A stretch of 64,000 nucleotides of DNA from Colletes latitarsis (lineage: Eukaryota > Arthropoda > Insecta > Hymenoptera > Colletidae), in contig NW_027488377.1 in the NCBI RefSeq assembly GCF_051014445.1, forward strand, positions 1,984,001 to 2,048,000, written 5' to 3'. Below the pieces are notes generated by a model, which worked only from the letters and a program-made list of their open reading frames with translations, made no database searches and had not been told where the DNA came from. The position numbers were made by a program, and so were the translations under genes. Position 1 is the first letter of the stretch. Each line of letters opens with the position of its first letter. This document shows positions 32,601 to 45,800 of the stretch, piece after piece.

Positions 32601-33030
32601 AACAAGTATGTGAAAAACGCGAAAATATGACCCTGATGAGGACAAATCCCAGACCTATCCCAGACCTAACTTGCGTGAACCTATAAAATATTGATCGAAA
32701 CCAGGTTTAATTGACTGTTTCAGTGTGGTACCACATAACTACGTGACCCAAACCAGAAAAAGCACCGGAGCTGTTCAACAAGTATGTGCAGATTGCGAAA
32801 GTACGAGCCTGAAGAGAGCAAATACCAGACCTAACCTAGACCTAACATGCGTTATCCTCTAAAATATTGATCGACACCAGGTTTAATTGACTGTTTCACT
32901 GTGGTACCACATTACTACGTCATCCAAACCAGAAAAAGTCCGGGGTCTAGCCATGAAGTATGAGAAATATGCGAAATTATGAGCCAGATGAGGGGAAATC
33001 CTAGACCTAACCCAGACCTAACATGCGTTA
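29636..33030 (-). repeat. Split duplication within satellite B (offsets 2,114 and 2,290 bp)
   Basis: Positions about 29,636-30,000 match about 31,750-32,114 (offset 2,114, 12 monomers plus 2 bp). Positions about 30,031-30,740 match about 32,321-33,030 (offset 2,290, 13 monomers plus 2 bp). An extra monomer therefore lies in the second copy near 32,115-32,320. Shared rare variants such as GTGGTAGCACATTACTACG and AAAAGATTGATGGAAACC make the match clear. Confidence 0.8.
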
Positions 33031-34225
33031 TCCTCTAAAATATTGGCCGTATCCAGGTTTAATTAACTGTTTCAGTGTGGTACCACGTTACTACGTGATC
33101 CAATCCAGAAAAATCCAAGGATCTGGCCAACAAGTATGAGAAATATGCGATAGTATGAGTGATGAGGGCAAATCCCAGGCCTAACCTAGACCTAACATGC
33201 GTTATTATCTAAAATATTGATCGTGACCAGGTTTAATCGACTGTTTCTGTGTGGTACCACATTACTTCCCTTATCCAAACCTGAAATAACCCAGGATCTG
33301 TTCAACAAGTATGTGATTAATGCGAAAGTATGAACCTGATGAGGGCAAATCCCAGACCTAACCTAGACCTAACATACGTTATCCTCTAAAATAATAATTG
33401 AAACCAGGTTTAATGGTCTGCTTCAGTGTGGTACCACTTTACTACATGATACAAACCAGAAAAAGTCCAGGATCTGGCCAACGAGTATGCGAAAAATGCG
33501 AAAGTACGAGCCTGATGAGAGCAAATCCCAGACCTAACCTAGACCTAACATGCCTCATTCTTTAAAATATTGATGGAAACCAGGTTTAATGGACTGTTTC
33601 AGTGTGGTACCACATTACTACGTGATCCAAACCAGAAAAAACCCAGGATCTGTTCAACAAGTGTGTGAAAAACGCGAAGGTACGAGCCTGATGAGGGCAA
33701 ATCCCAAAACTATCCCACGCCTAACTTGCGTTGTCCTGTAAAATATTGATGGAAACCAGGTTTAATCGACTGTTTCAGTGTGGTGCCACATTACTACGTG
33801 ATCCAAACCAGAAAAAAACCCAGGATCTGTTCAACAAGTATGTGAAGTATGCGAAAGTATGAGCCTGATGAGGGCAAATCCCAGACCTATCCCAGACCCA
33901 ACTTGCGTCATCCTATAAAATATTGATCGAAACAAGGTTTAATTGACTGTTTCAGAGTGGTACCATTTTGCTACGTTATCCAAAGCAGAAAAAACCATTG
34001 ATCAGGACAACATGTATGTTAAAACTGCGTAAGTATGACCCTGATGAGGGCAAATCCCAGAAATAACCTAGACCTAACATGTGTTATCCTCTAAAATAGT
34101 AATTGAAACCAGGTTTAATGGTCTGCATCAGTGTGGTATCACATTACTACATGATCCAAACCAGAAATAACCCAGGATCTGTTCAACAAGTGTGTGAAGA
34201 ACGCGAAAGTACGAGCCTGATGAGG

Positions 34226-37200
34226 GCAAATCCCAGACCTATCCCAGGCCTAACTTGCGTTGTCCTGTAAAATATTGATGGAAACCAGGTTTAATTGACT
34301 GTTTCATTGTGGTACTTCATAGCTACGTGATCAAAACCAGAAAAAACCCAGAATCTGCCCATCAAGCATGATAAATATGCGAAAGTACGAGCCTGATGGG
34401 AGCAAATCCCAGACCTAACCTTGTCCTAACATGCTTTATTCTCTAAAATATTGATAGAATCCAGGTTTAATGGACTGTTTCAGTGTGGTACCACATTACT
34501 ACGAGATCCAAATCAGAAAAAACCCAGGATCTGTTCAACAAGTGTGTGAAAAACGCGAAAGTACCAGCCTGATGAGGGCAAATCCAGACCTATCCCAGAC
34601 CTAACTTGCGCTATCCTCCAAAATATTGCTCGAAGCCGGTTTTAGTTGTCTGTTTCAGTGTGGTACCACATTACTACTTGATCCAATCCAGAAAAAGCCC
34701 AGGATCTAGCCATGAAGTGTGAGAAATATGCGAAAGTAAGAGCCTGTCGAGGGCAAATACTAGACCTAACTCAGACCTAACATGCGTTATCCTCTCAAAT
34801 ATTGGCCGTATCCAGGTTCAATTAACTGTTTGTGTGTGGTACCACGTTACTACGTGATCCAATCCAGAAAAATCCAAGCATCTGGCCAACAAGTATGGGA
34901 AATATGCGAAAGTATGAGCCAGATGACGGCAAATCCTAGACCTAACCCAGACCTAACATACATTATCATCTAGAATATTGTTCGAAACCAGGTTTAAACG
35001 ACTGTTTCAGTGTGGTACCATATTACTACCTGATCAAAACCAGAAATAACCCAGGAACTGTTCAACTAGTATGTGAAGTATGCGAAAGTATGAGACTGAT
35101 GAGTGAAAATCCCAGGCCTAACCTAGACCTAACATGCGTTATCCTCAAAAATATTGATCAAAACCAGGTTTAATCGACTGTTTCAGTGTGGTGCCACATA
35201 AGTACGTGATCCAAACCAGAAAAAAGCCCAGGATTTGTTCAACAAGTATGTGCAGATTGCGAAAGTACGAGCCTCATGAGAGCAAATACCAGACCTAACC
35301 TAGACCTAACATGCGTTATCCTCTAAAATATTGATCGAAACCTGGTTTAATTGACTGTTTCATTGTGGTACCACATTACTACGTCATCCAAACCAGAAAA
35401 AGTCCAGGATCTAGCCATGAAGTATGAGAAATATGCGAAATTATGAGCCAGATGAGGGCAAATCCTAGACCTAACCCACACCTAACATGCGTTATCCTCT
35501 AAAATATTGGCCGTGTCCAGATTTAATTAACTGTTTGTGTGTGGTACCACGTTATTACGTGATCCAATCCAGAAAAATCCAAGGATCTGGCCAACAAGTA
35601 TGAGAAATATGCGAAAGTTGGAGCCTGATGAGAGCAAATCCCAGACGAACCAAGACCTAATATGCTTTATTCTTTAAAATATTGTTCGAAACCAGGTTTA
35701 ATGGACCGTTTCAGTGTGGTACCATATTACTACGTGATCCAAACCAGAAAAAACCTAGGATCTGTTCAACAGGTGTTTGAAAAACGCGAAAGTACGAGCC
35801 TGATGAGGGCAAATCCCAGACCTATCCCAGACCCAACTTGCGTCATCCTATAAAATATTGATCGAAACAAGGATTAATTGACTGTTTCAGTGTGGTACCA
35901 TTTTGCTACGTTATCCAAAGCAGAAAAAACCATCGATCAGGACAACATGTATGTTAAAACTGCGAAAGTATGACCCTGATGAGGGCAAATCCCAGGCCTA
36001 ACCTAGACCTAACATGCGTTATCCTCTAAAATATTGATCGAAACCAGGTTTGATGGACTGTTTCAGTGTGGTACCACATTAGGACGTGATCCAAACCAGA
36101 AAAAGACAGGGATCTGTTCAACAAGTATCTGAAAAACGCGAAAATATGACCCTGATGAGGGCAAATCCCAGACCTATCCCAGACCTAACATGCGTCAACC
36201 TATAAAATATTGATCGAAACCAGGTTTCATTGACTGTTTCAGTGTGGTACCACATTACTACGTGATTCAATCCAGAAATAGACCAGGATCTAGCCATGAA
36301 GTACGAGAAATATGCGAAAGTATGAGCCTGACGAGGGCAAATCCTGTACCCAACCCAGACCTAACATGCGTTATCCTAAAAAATGTTGATCGAAACCAGG
36401 TTTAATCGACTGTTTCAGTGTGGTACCACATTACAACGTGATCCAAACCAGAAAAAAACCCAGGATCTGTTCAACAAGTATGTGAAGTATGCGAAAGTAT
36501 GAGTCTGAAGAGGGCAAATCCCAGGCCTAACCTAGACATAACATGCGGTATCGTCTAAAATATTGATCGAAACCAGGTTTAGTGGACTGTTTCAGTGTGG
36601 TACCACATTACTGCGTGATCAAAACCAGATAAAATCCAGGATCTGTTCAACAAGTGTGTGAAAAACGCGATAGTACGAGCCTGATGAGGGCAAATCCCAG
36701 ACCTAACCATGACCTAACATGTGTTATCCTCTAAAATAATAAGTGAAACCAGGTTTAATGGTCTGCTTCAGTGTGGTACCACTTTACTACATGATCCAAA
36801 CCAGAAAAAGCCCAGGATCTGGCCAACGAGTATGCGAAAAATGCGAAAGTACGAGCCTGATGAGAGCAAATCCCAGACCTAACCTAGACCTAACATGCAT
36901 CATTCTTTAAAATATTGATGGAAACCAGGTTTAATGGACTGTTTCAGTGTGGTACCACATTACTACGTGATCCAAACCGGAAAAAACCCAGGATCTGTTC
37001 AACAAGTGTGTGAAAAACGCGAAAGTATGAGCCTGATGAGGGCAAATCCCAGACCTATCCCAGGCCTAACTTGCGTTGTCCTGTAAAATATTGATGGAAA
37101 CCAGGTTTAATTGACTGTTTCATTGTGGTACTTCATAGCTACGTGATCAAAACCAGAAAAAACCCAGAATCTGCCCATCAAGCATGATAAATATGCGAAA

Positions 37201-39858
37201 GTACGAGCCTGATGGGAGCAAATCCCAGACCTAACCTTGTCCTAACATGCTTTATTCTCTAAAATATTGATAGAATCCAGGTTTAATGGACTGTTTCAGT
37301 GTGGTACCACATTACTACGAGATCCAAATCAGAAAAAACCCAGGATCTGTTCAACAAGTGTGTGAAAAACGCGAAAGTACCAGCCTGATGAGGGCAAATC
37401 CAGACCTATCCCAGACCTAACTTGCGCTATCCTCCAAAATATTGATCGAAGCCGGTTTTAGTTGTCTGTTTCAGTGTGGTACCACATTACTACTTGATCC
37501 AATCCAGAAAAAGCCCAGGATCTAGCCATGAAGTGTGAGAAATATGCAAAAGTAAGAGCCTGTCGAGGGCAAATACTAGACCTAACTCAGACCTAACATG
37601 CGTTATCCTCTCAAATATTGGCCGTATCCAGGTTCAATTAACTGCTTCAGTGTGGTACCACGTTACTACGTGATCCAATCCAGAAAAATCCAAGCATCTG
37701 GCCAACAAGTATGGGAAATATGCGAAAGTATGAGCCAGATGACGGCAAATCCTAGACCTAACCCAGACCTAACATACATTATCATCTAGAATATTGTTCG
37801 AAACCAGGTTTAAACGACTGTTTCAGTGTGGTACCATATTACTACCTGATCAAAACCAGAAATAACCCAGGAACTGTTCAACTAGTATGTGAAGTATGCG
37901 AAAGTATGAGACTGATGAGTGAAAATCCCAGGCCTAACCTAGACCTAACATGCGTTATCCTCAAAAATATTGATCAAAACCAGGTTTAATCGACTGTTTC
38001 AGTGTGGTGCCACATAAGTACGTGATCCAAACCAGAAAAAAGCCCAGGATTTGTTCAACAAGTATGTGCAGATTGCGAAAGTACGAGCCTCATGAGAGCA
38101 AATACCAGACCTAACCTAGACCTAACATGCGTTATCCTCTAAAATATTGATCGAAACCTGGTTTAATTGACTGTTTCATTGTGGTACCACATTACTACGT
38201 CATCCAAACCAGAAAAAGTCCAGGATCTAGCCATGAAGTATGAGAAATATGCGAAATTATGAGCCAGATGAGGGCAAATCCTAGACCTAACCCACACCTA
38301 ACATGCGTTATCCTCTAAAATATTGGCCGTGTCCAGATTTAATTAACTGTTTGTGTGTGGTACCACGTTATTACGTGATCCAATCCAGAAAAATCCAAGG
38401 ATCTGGCCAACAAGTATGAGAAATATGCGAAAGTTGGAGCCTGATGAGAGCAAATCCCAGACGAACCAAGACCTAATATGCTTTATTCTTTAAAATATTG
38501 TTCGAAACCAGGTTTAATGGACCGTTTCAGTGTGGTACCATATTACTACGTGATCCAAACCAGAAAAAACCTAGGATCTGTTCAACAGGTGTTTGAAAAA
38601 CGCGAAAGTACGAGCCTGATGAGGGCAAATCCCAGACCTATCCCAGACCCAACTTGCGTCATCCTATAAAATATTGATCGAAACAAGGATTAATTGACTG
38701 TTTCAGTGTGGTACCATTTTGCTACGTTATCCAAAGCAGAAAAAACCATCGATCAGGACAACATGTATGTTAAAACTGCGAAAGTATGACCCTGATGAGG
38801 GCAAATCCCAGGCCTAACCTAGACCTAACATGCGTTATCCTCTAAAATATTGATCGAAACCAGGTTTGATGGACTGTTTCAGTGTGGTACCACATTAGGA
38901 CGTGATCCAAACCAGAAAAAGACAGGGATCTGTTCAACAAGTATCTGAAAAACGCGAAAATATGACCCTGATGAGGGCAAATCCCAGACCTATCCCAGAC
39001 CTAACATGCGTCAACCTATAAAATATTGATCGAAACCAGGTTTCATTGACTGTTTCAGTGTGGTACCACATTACTACGTGATTCAATCCAGAAATAGACC
39101 AGGATCTAGCCATGAAGTACGAGAAATATGCGAAAGTATGAGCCTGACGAGGGCAAATCCTGTACCCAACCCAGACCTAACATGCGTTATCCTAAAAAAT
39201 GTTGATCGAAACCAGGTTTAATCGACTGTTTCAGTGTGGTACCACATTACAACGTGATCCAAACCAGAAAAAAACCCAGGATCTGTTCAACAAGTATGTG
39301 AAGTATGCGAAAGTATGAGTCTGAAGAGGGCAAATCCCAGGCCTAACCTAGACATAACATGCGGTATCGTCTAAAATATTGATCGAAACCAGGTTTAGTG
39401 GACTGTTTCAGTGTGGTACCACATTACTGCGTGATCAAAACCAGATAAAATCCAGGATCTGTTCAACAAGTGTGTGAAAAACGCGATAGTACGAGCCTGA
39501 TGAGGGCAAATCCCAGACCTAACCATGACCTAACATGTGTTATCCTCTAAAATAATAAGTGAAACCAGGTTTAATGGTCTGCTTCAGTGTGGTACCACTT
39601 TACTACATGATCCAAACCAGAAAAAGCCCAGGATCTGGCCAACGAGTATGCGAAAAATGCGAAAGTACGAGCCTGATGAGAGCAAATCCCAGACCTAACC
39701 TAGACCTAACATGCATCATTCTTTAAAATATTGATGGAAACCAGGTTTAATGGACTGTTTCAGTGTGGTACCACATTACTACGTGATCCAAACCGGAAAA
39801 AACCCAGGATCTGTTCAACAAGTGTGTGAAAAACGCGAAAGTATGAGCCTGATGAGGG
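34226..39858 (-). repeat. Tandem duplication of a 2,816 bp, 16-monomer block in satellite B
   Basis: Positions about 34,226-37,042 and 37,042-39,858 match at an offset of exactly 2,816 bp (16 x 176). Only a few differences were noted, for example ATTGCTCGAAG near 34,625 against ATTGATCGAAG near 37,441, and AACTGTTTGTGTG near 34,825 against AACTGCTTCAGTG near 37,641. The second copy ends where GATGAGGG is followed by TAAATCCTAG instead of CAAATCCCAG, near 39,858. Confidence 0.9.
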
Positions 39859-42800
39859 TAAATCCTAGACCTAACCCAGACCTAACATGCGTTATCCTCT
39901 AAAATATGTATCAAGACCAGGTTTAATTGAATGTTTCGGTGTAGTGCCACATTACTACGTGATCCAAACCAGAAAAAAACCCAGGATCTGTTCAACAAGT
40001 ATGTGAAGTATGCCAAAGCATGAGTCTGATGAGGGCAAATCCCAGGCCTAACCTAGACCTAACATGCGTTATCCTCTAAAATATTGATCGAAACCAGGAT
40101 TAGTGGACTGTTTCAGTGTGGTACCACATTACTACGAGAAGCAAACGAGAAAAAGCCAGGGATCCGTTCAACAAGTATGTGTTAAATTCGAAAAAAAGAC
40201 CCTGATGAGCGCAAATCCCAGAACTATCCCTGACCAAACTTGCGTTATCTTCTAAAATATTTATCGAAACCAGGTTTAATTGACTGTTTCAGGGTGGTAC
40301 CACATTACTACGTGATCCAATCCAGAAAAAGTCCAGGATCTAGCCATGAAGTATGAGAAATATGCGAAATTATGAGCCAGATGTGGGCAAATCCTAGACC
40401 TAACCCAGACCTAACATGCGTTATCCTCTAAAATATTGGCCGTATCCAGGTTTAATTAACAGTTTCAGTGTGGTACCACGTTACTACGTGATCCAATCCA
40501 GAAAAATCCAAGGATCCGGCCAACAAGTATGAGAAATATGCGATAGTATGAGTCTGATGAGGGCAAATCCCAGGCCTAACCTAGACCTAACATGCGTTAT
40601 CCTCTAAACTATTGATCGAAACCAGGTTTAATCGACTGTATCAGTGTGGTACCACATTACTACATGATCCAAACCAGAAATAACCCAGGAACTGTTCAAC
40701 TAGTATGTGAAGAATACGAAAGTATGAGTCTGATGAGGGCAAATTCCAGGCCTAACCTAGACATATCATGCGGTATCCTCTAAAATATTCATCGAAACCA
40801 GGTTTAGTGGACTGTTTCAGTGTGGTACCACATTACTGCGTGATCCAAACCAGAAAAAACCCAGGATCTGGCCATCAAGTATGAGAAATATGCGAAAGTA
40901 CGAGCCTGATGAGAGCAAATCCCAGACCTAACCTAGACCTAACATGCGTTATTCTCTAAAATATTGATCGTGACCAGGTTTAATCGACTGTTTCAGTGTG
41001 GTACCACATTACTTCCCTTATCCAAACCAGAAATAACCCAGGATCTGTTCAACAAGTGTGTGAAAAACGCGAAAGTACGAGCCTGATGAGGGCAAATCCC
41101 AGACCTATCCCAGACCTAACTTGCGTTATCCCCTAAAATATTGATCGAAGCCAGTTTTAATTGACTGCTTCAGTGTGGTACCACATTACTACTTGATCCA
41201 ATCCAGAAAAAGCCCAGGATCTAGCCATGACGTGTGAGAAATATGCGAAAGTAAGAGCCTGACGAGGGCAAATGCTAGACCTAACCCAGACCTAACATGC
41301 GTTATCCTCTCAAATATTGGCCGTATCCAGGTTTAATTAACTGCTTCAGTGTGGTACCACGTTACTACGTGATCCAATCCAGAAAAATCCAAGGATCTGG
41401 CCAACAAGTATGAGAAATATGCGAAAGTATGAGCCAGATGACGGCAAATCCTAGACCTAACCCAGACCTAGCATGCGTTATCCTCAAAAATATTGATCGG
41501 ATCCGGGTTTAATCGACTGTTTCAGTGTGGTGCCACATAACTACGTGATCCAAACCAGAAAAAAACCCAGGATCTGTTCAACAAGTATGTGAAGTATGCG
41601 AAAGTATGAGTCTGATGAGGGCAAATCCCAGACCTAACCGAGACCTAGCATGCGTTATTCTCTAAAATATTAATCGAAACCAGGTTTAATGGACTGTCTC
41701 AGTGTGGTACCTCATTACTACGTGACCCAAACTAGAAAAAACGCAGGACCCGGTCAACAAGTATGTGAAAAATACGAAAATATGACCCTGATGAGGGCAA
41801 ATCCCAGACCTATCCCAGGCCTAGCTTGCGTTATCCTCTAAAATATTGATCGAAACTGGGTTTAATCGACTGCTTCAGTGTGGTACTACATTACTACTCG
41901 ATCCAAACCAGAGAAAGCCCAGAATCTGGCCATCATGTATGAGAAATATGCGAATGTACGAGCCTGATGAGAGCAAATCCCAGACCTGACCTAGACCTAA
42001 CATGCGCTATTCTCTAAAATATTGATCGAAACCTGATTTAATGGACTGTTTCAATGTGGTACCACACTACTACGTGATCCAAACCAGAACAAACCCAGGA
42101 TCTGGCCATCAAGTATGAGAAATATGCGAAAGTACGAGCCTGATGAGAGCAAATCCCAGACCTAACCTTGACCTAACATGCGTTATTCTCTAAAATATTG
42201 ATCGTGAACAGCTTTAATCGACTGTTTCAGTGTGGTACCACATTACTTCCCTTATCCAAACCAGAAATAACCCTGGATCTGTTCAACAAGTATGTTATAA
42301 ATGCGAAAGTATGGGTCTGATGAGGGCAAATCCCAGGCCTAACCTAGACATAGCATAAGTTATCCTCTAAAATATTGTTCGAGACCAGGATTGATCGACT
42401 ATTTCTGTGTGGTTCCACTTTACTACGTGATCCAAAGCAGAAAAAACCCTCGATCAGGTCAACATGTATGTTAAAACTGCGAAAGTATGAACCTCATGAG
42501 GGCAAATCCCAGACCTAACCATGACCTAACATGTGTTATCCTCTAAAATAATAAGTGAAACCAGGTTTAATGGTCTGCTTCAGTGTGGTACCACTTTACT
42601 ACATGATCCAAACCAGAAAAAGCCCAGGATCTGGCCAACGAGTATGCGAAAAATGCGAAAGTATGACCCTGATGAGGGCAAATCCCAGGCCTAACCTAGA
42701 CCTATCATGCGTTATCCTCTAAAATATTGATCGAAACCAGGTTTGATGGACTGTTTCAGTGTGGTACCACATTAGTACGTGATCCAAACCAGAAAAAGCC

Positions 42801-45800
42801 AGGGATCTGTTCAACAAGCATGTGAAAAACGCGAAAATATGACCCTGATGAGGGCAATTCCAAGACCTATCCCAGACCTAACTTGCGTCAACCTAAAGAA
42901 TATTGATCGAAACCAGGTTTCTTTGACTGTTTCAGTGTGGTACCACATTACTACGTGATCCAAAGCAGAAAGAAACCCAGGATCTGTTCAACAAGTATGT
43001 GAAAGTATGAGAAAGTGTGAGTCTGATTAGGGCAAATCCCAGGCCTAACCTAGACCTAACATGCGTTATCCTCTAAAATATTGATCGAAACCCGGTTTAA
43101 TTGACTGTTTTAGTGTGGTACCACTTTACTACGTGATCCAAAGCAGAAAAAACCATCGATCAGGACAACATGTATGTTAAAACTGCGAAAGTATGACCCT
43201 GATGAGGGCAAATCCCAGAACTAACCTAGACCTAACATGTGTTATCCTCTAAAATAATAATTGAAACCAGGTTTAATGGTCTGCTTCAGTGTGGTACCAC
43301 ACTACTACGTGATCCAAACCTGAAAAAACCCAGGATCCGTCCAACAAGTATGAGAAAAATACGAAAGTATGACCCTGATGAGGGCAAATCCTAGACCTTA
43401 CCCAGACCTAACATGCGTTATCCTCTAAAATAGTTATCAAGACCAGGTTTAATTGAATGTTTCAGTGTGGTACCACATTACTATTTGATCCAATCCAGAA
43501 AAAACCCAGGATCCGTTCAACAAGTATGTGAAGTATGCGAAAGTATGAGTCTCATGAGGGCAAATTCCAGGCCTAACCTAGACATAACATGCGGTATCCT
43601 CTAAAATATTGATCGAGACCAGGATTAATCGACTGTTTCAGTGTGGTACCACATTACTGCGTGATCCAAACCAGAAAAAACCGAGGATCTGTTCAACAAG
43701 TATGTGAAAAATGCGAAAGTATGACCCTGATGAGGGCAAATCCCAGACCTATCCCAGACCAAACTTGCGTTGTCCTCTAAAAGATTGATGGAAACCAGAT
43801 TTAATTGACTGTTTCAGTGTGGTAGCACATTACTACGTGATCCAAACCAGAAAAAGCCCAGGAGCTGTTCAACAAGTATGTGGAGAATGCGAAAGTACGA
43901 GCCTGATGAGAGCAAATCCCAGACCTAACCTAGACCTAACATGCGTTATCCTCTAAAATAATAATTGAAAACAGGTTTAATGGTCTGCTTCAGTGTGGTA
44001 CCACATTTCTACGTGATCCAAACCAGAAAAAACCCAGGATTTGTTCAACACGTATGTGAAGAATGCGAAAGTATGAGACTGATGAGGGCAGATCCCAGAC
44101 AAATCCCAGACCTAACTTGCTTTATCCAATAAAATATTGATTGAAACCAGGTTTCATCGACTGTTTCAGTGTGGTACCACATTACTACGTGATCCAAACC
44201 AGAAAAAAACCCAGGATCTGTTCAACAAGTATGTGAAGTATGCGAAAGTATGAGTCTGATGAGGGCAAATCCCAGGCCTAACCTAGACGTAACTTGCGTT
44301 ATCCTCTATAATATTGATCGAAACCAGGTTTAATTGACTGTTTCACTGTGGTACCACATAACTACGTGATCCAAACCAGAAAAAGCACCGGAGCTGTTCA
44401 ACAAGTATGTGCAGAATGCGAAAGTACGAGCCTGATGAGAGCAAATACCAGACCTAACCTAGCCCTAACATGCGTTATCCTCTAAAATATTGATCGAAAC
44501 CAGGTTTAATTGACTGTTTCACTGTGGTACCACATTACTACATCATCCAAACCAGAAAAAGTCCAGGATCTAGCCATGAAGTATGAGAAATATGCGAAAT
44601 TATGAGCCAGATGAGGGCAAATCCTAGACCTAACCCAGACCTAACATGCGTGATCCTCTAAAATATTGGCCGTATCCAGGTTTAATTAACTGTTTCAGTG
44701 TGGTACCTCGTTACTACGTGATCCAATCCAGAAAAATCCACGGATCTGGCCAACAAGTATGAGAAATATGCGATAGTATGAGTCTGATGAGGGCAAATCC
44801 CAGGCCTAACCTAGATCTAACATGCGTTATCCTCTAAAATATTGTTCGAGACCAGGATTAATCGACTGTTTCAGTGTGGTACCACTTTGCTACGTGATCC
44901 AAAGCGGAAAAAACTCTCGATCAGGTCAACATGTATGTTAAAACTGCGAAAGTATGAACCTGATGAGGGCAAATCCCAGACCTAACCTAGACCTAACATG
45001 TGTTATCCTCTAAAATAATAATTGAAACCAGGTTTAATGGTCTGCTTCAGTGAGGTACCACATTACTACGTGATCGAAACCCGAAAAAACCCAGAATCTG
45101 GCCATGAGGTATGATAAATATGCGAAAGTACGAGCCTGATGAGAGCAAATCCCAGACGAACCAAGCCCTAATATGCCTTATTCTTTTAAATATTATTCGA
45201 AACCAGGTTTAATGGACTGTTTCAGTGTGGTGCCTCATTACAACGTGATGCAATCCAGAAATAGCCCAGGATCTAGCCATGAAGTATGAGAAATATGCGA
45301 AATTATGAGCCAGATGAGGGCAAATACTAGACCTAACCCAGACCTAACATGCGTTATCCTCTAAAATATTGGCCGTATCCAGGTTTAGTTAACTGTCTCA
45401 GTGTGGTTCCGCATTATTGCGTGATCCAAACCAGAAAAAACCCAGGGTCTGTTCAACAAGTGTGTGAAATACGCGAAAGTACGAGCCTGATGAGGGCAAA
45501 TCCCAGACCTATCCCAGACCTAACTTGCGTTGTCCTGTAAAATATTGATGGAAACCAGGTTTCATTGACGGTTTCAGTGTGGTACTACATTACTACGTGA
45601 TTCAATCCAGAAAAAACCCAGGATCTGTTCAACAAGTATGTGAAGTATGCGAAAGTATGAGTCTGATGATGGCAAATCCCAGGCCTATCCCAGACCTAAC
45701 ATGCGTTATCCTCAAAAATATTGAGCGAAACCAGGTTTAATCGACTTTTTCAGTGTGGTACCACATTACTACGTGATCCAAACCAGAAAAAAACCCAGGA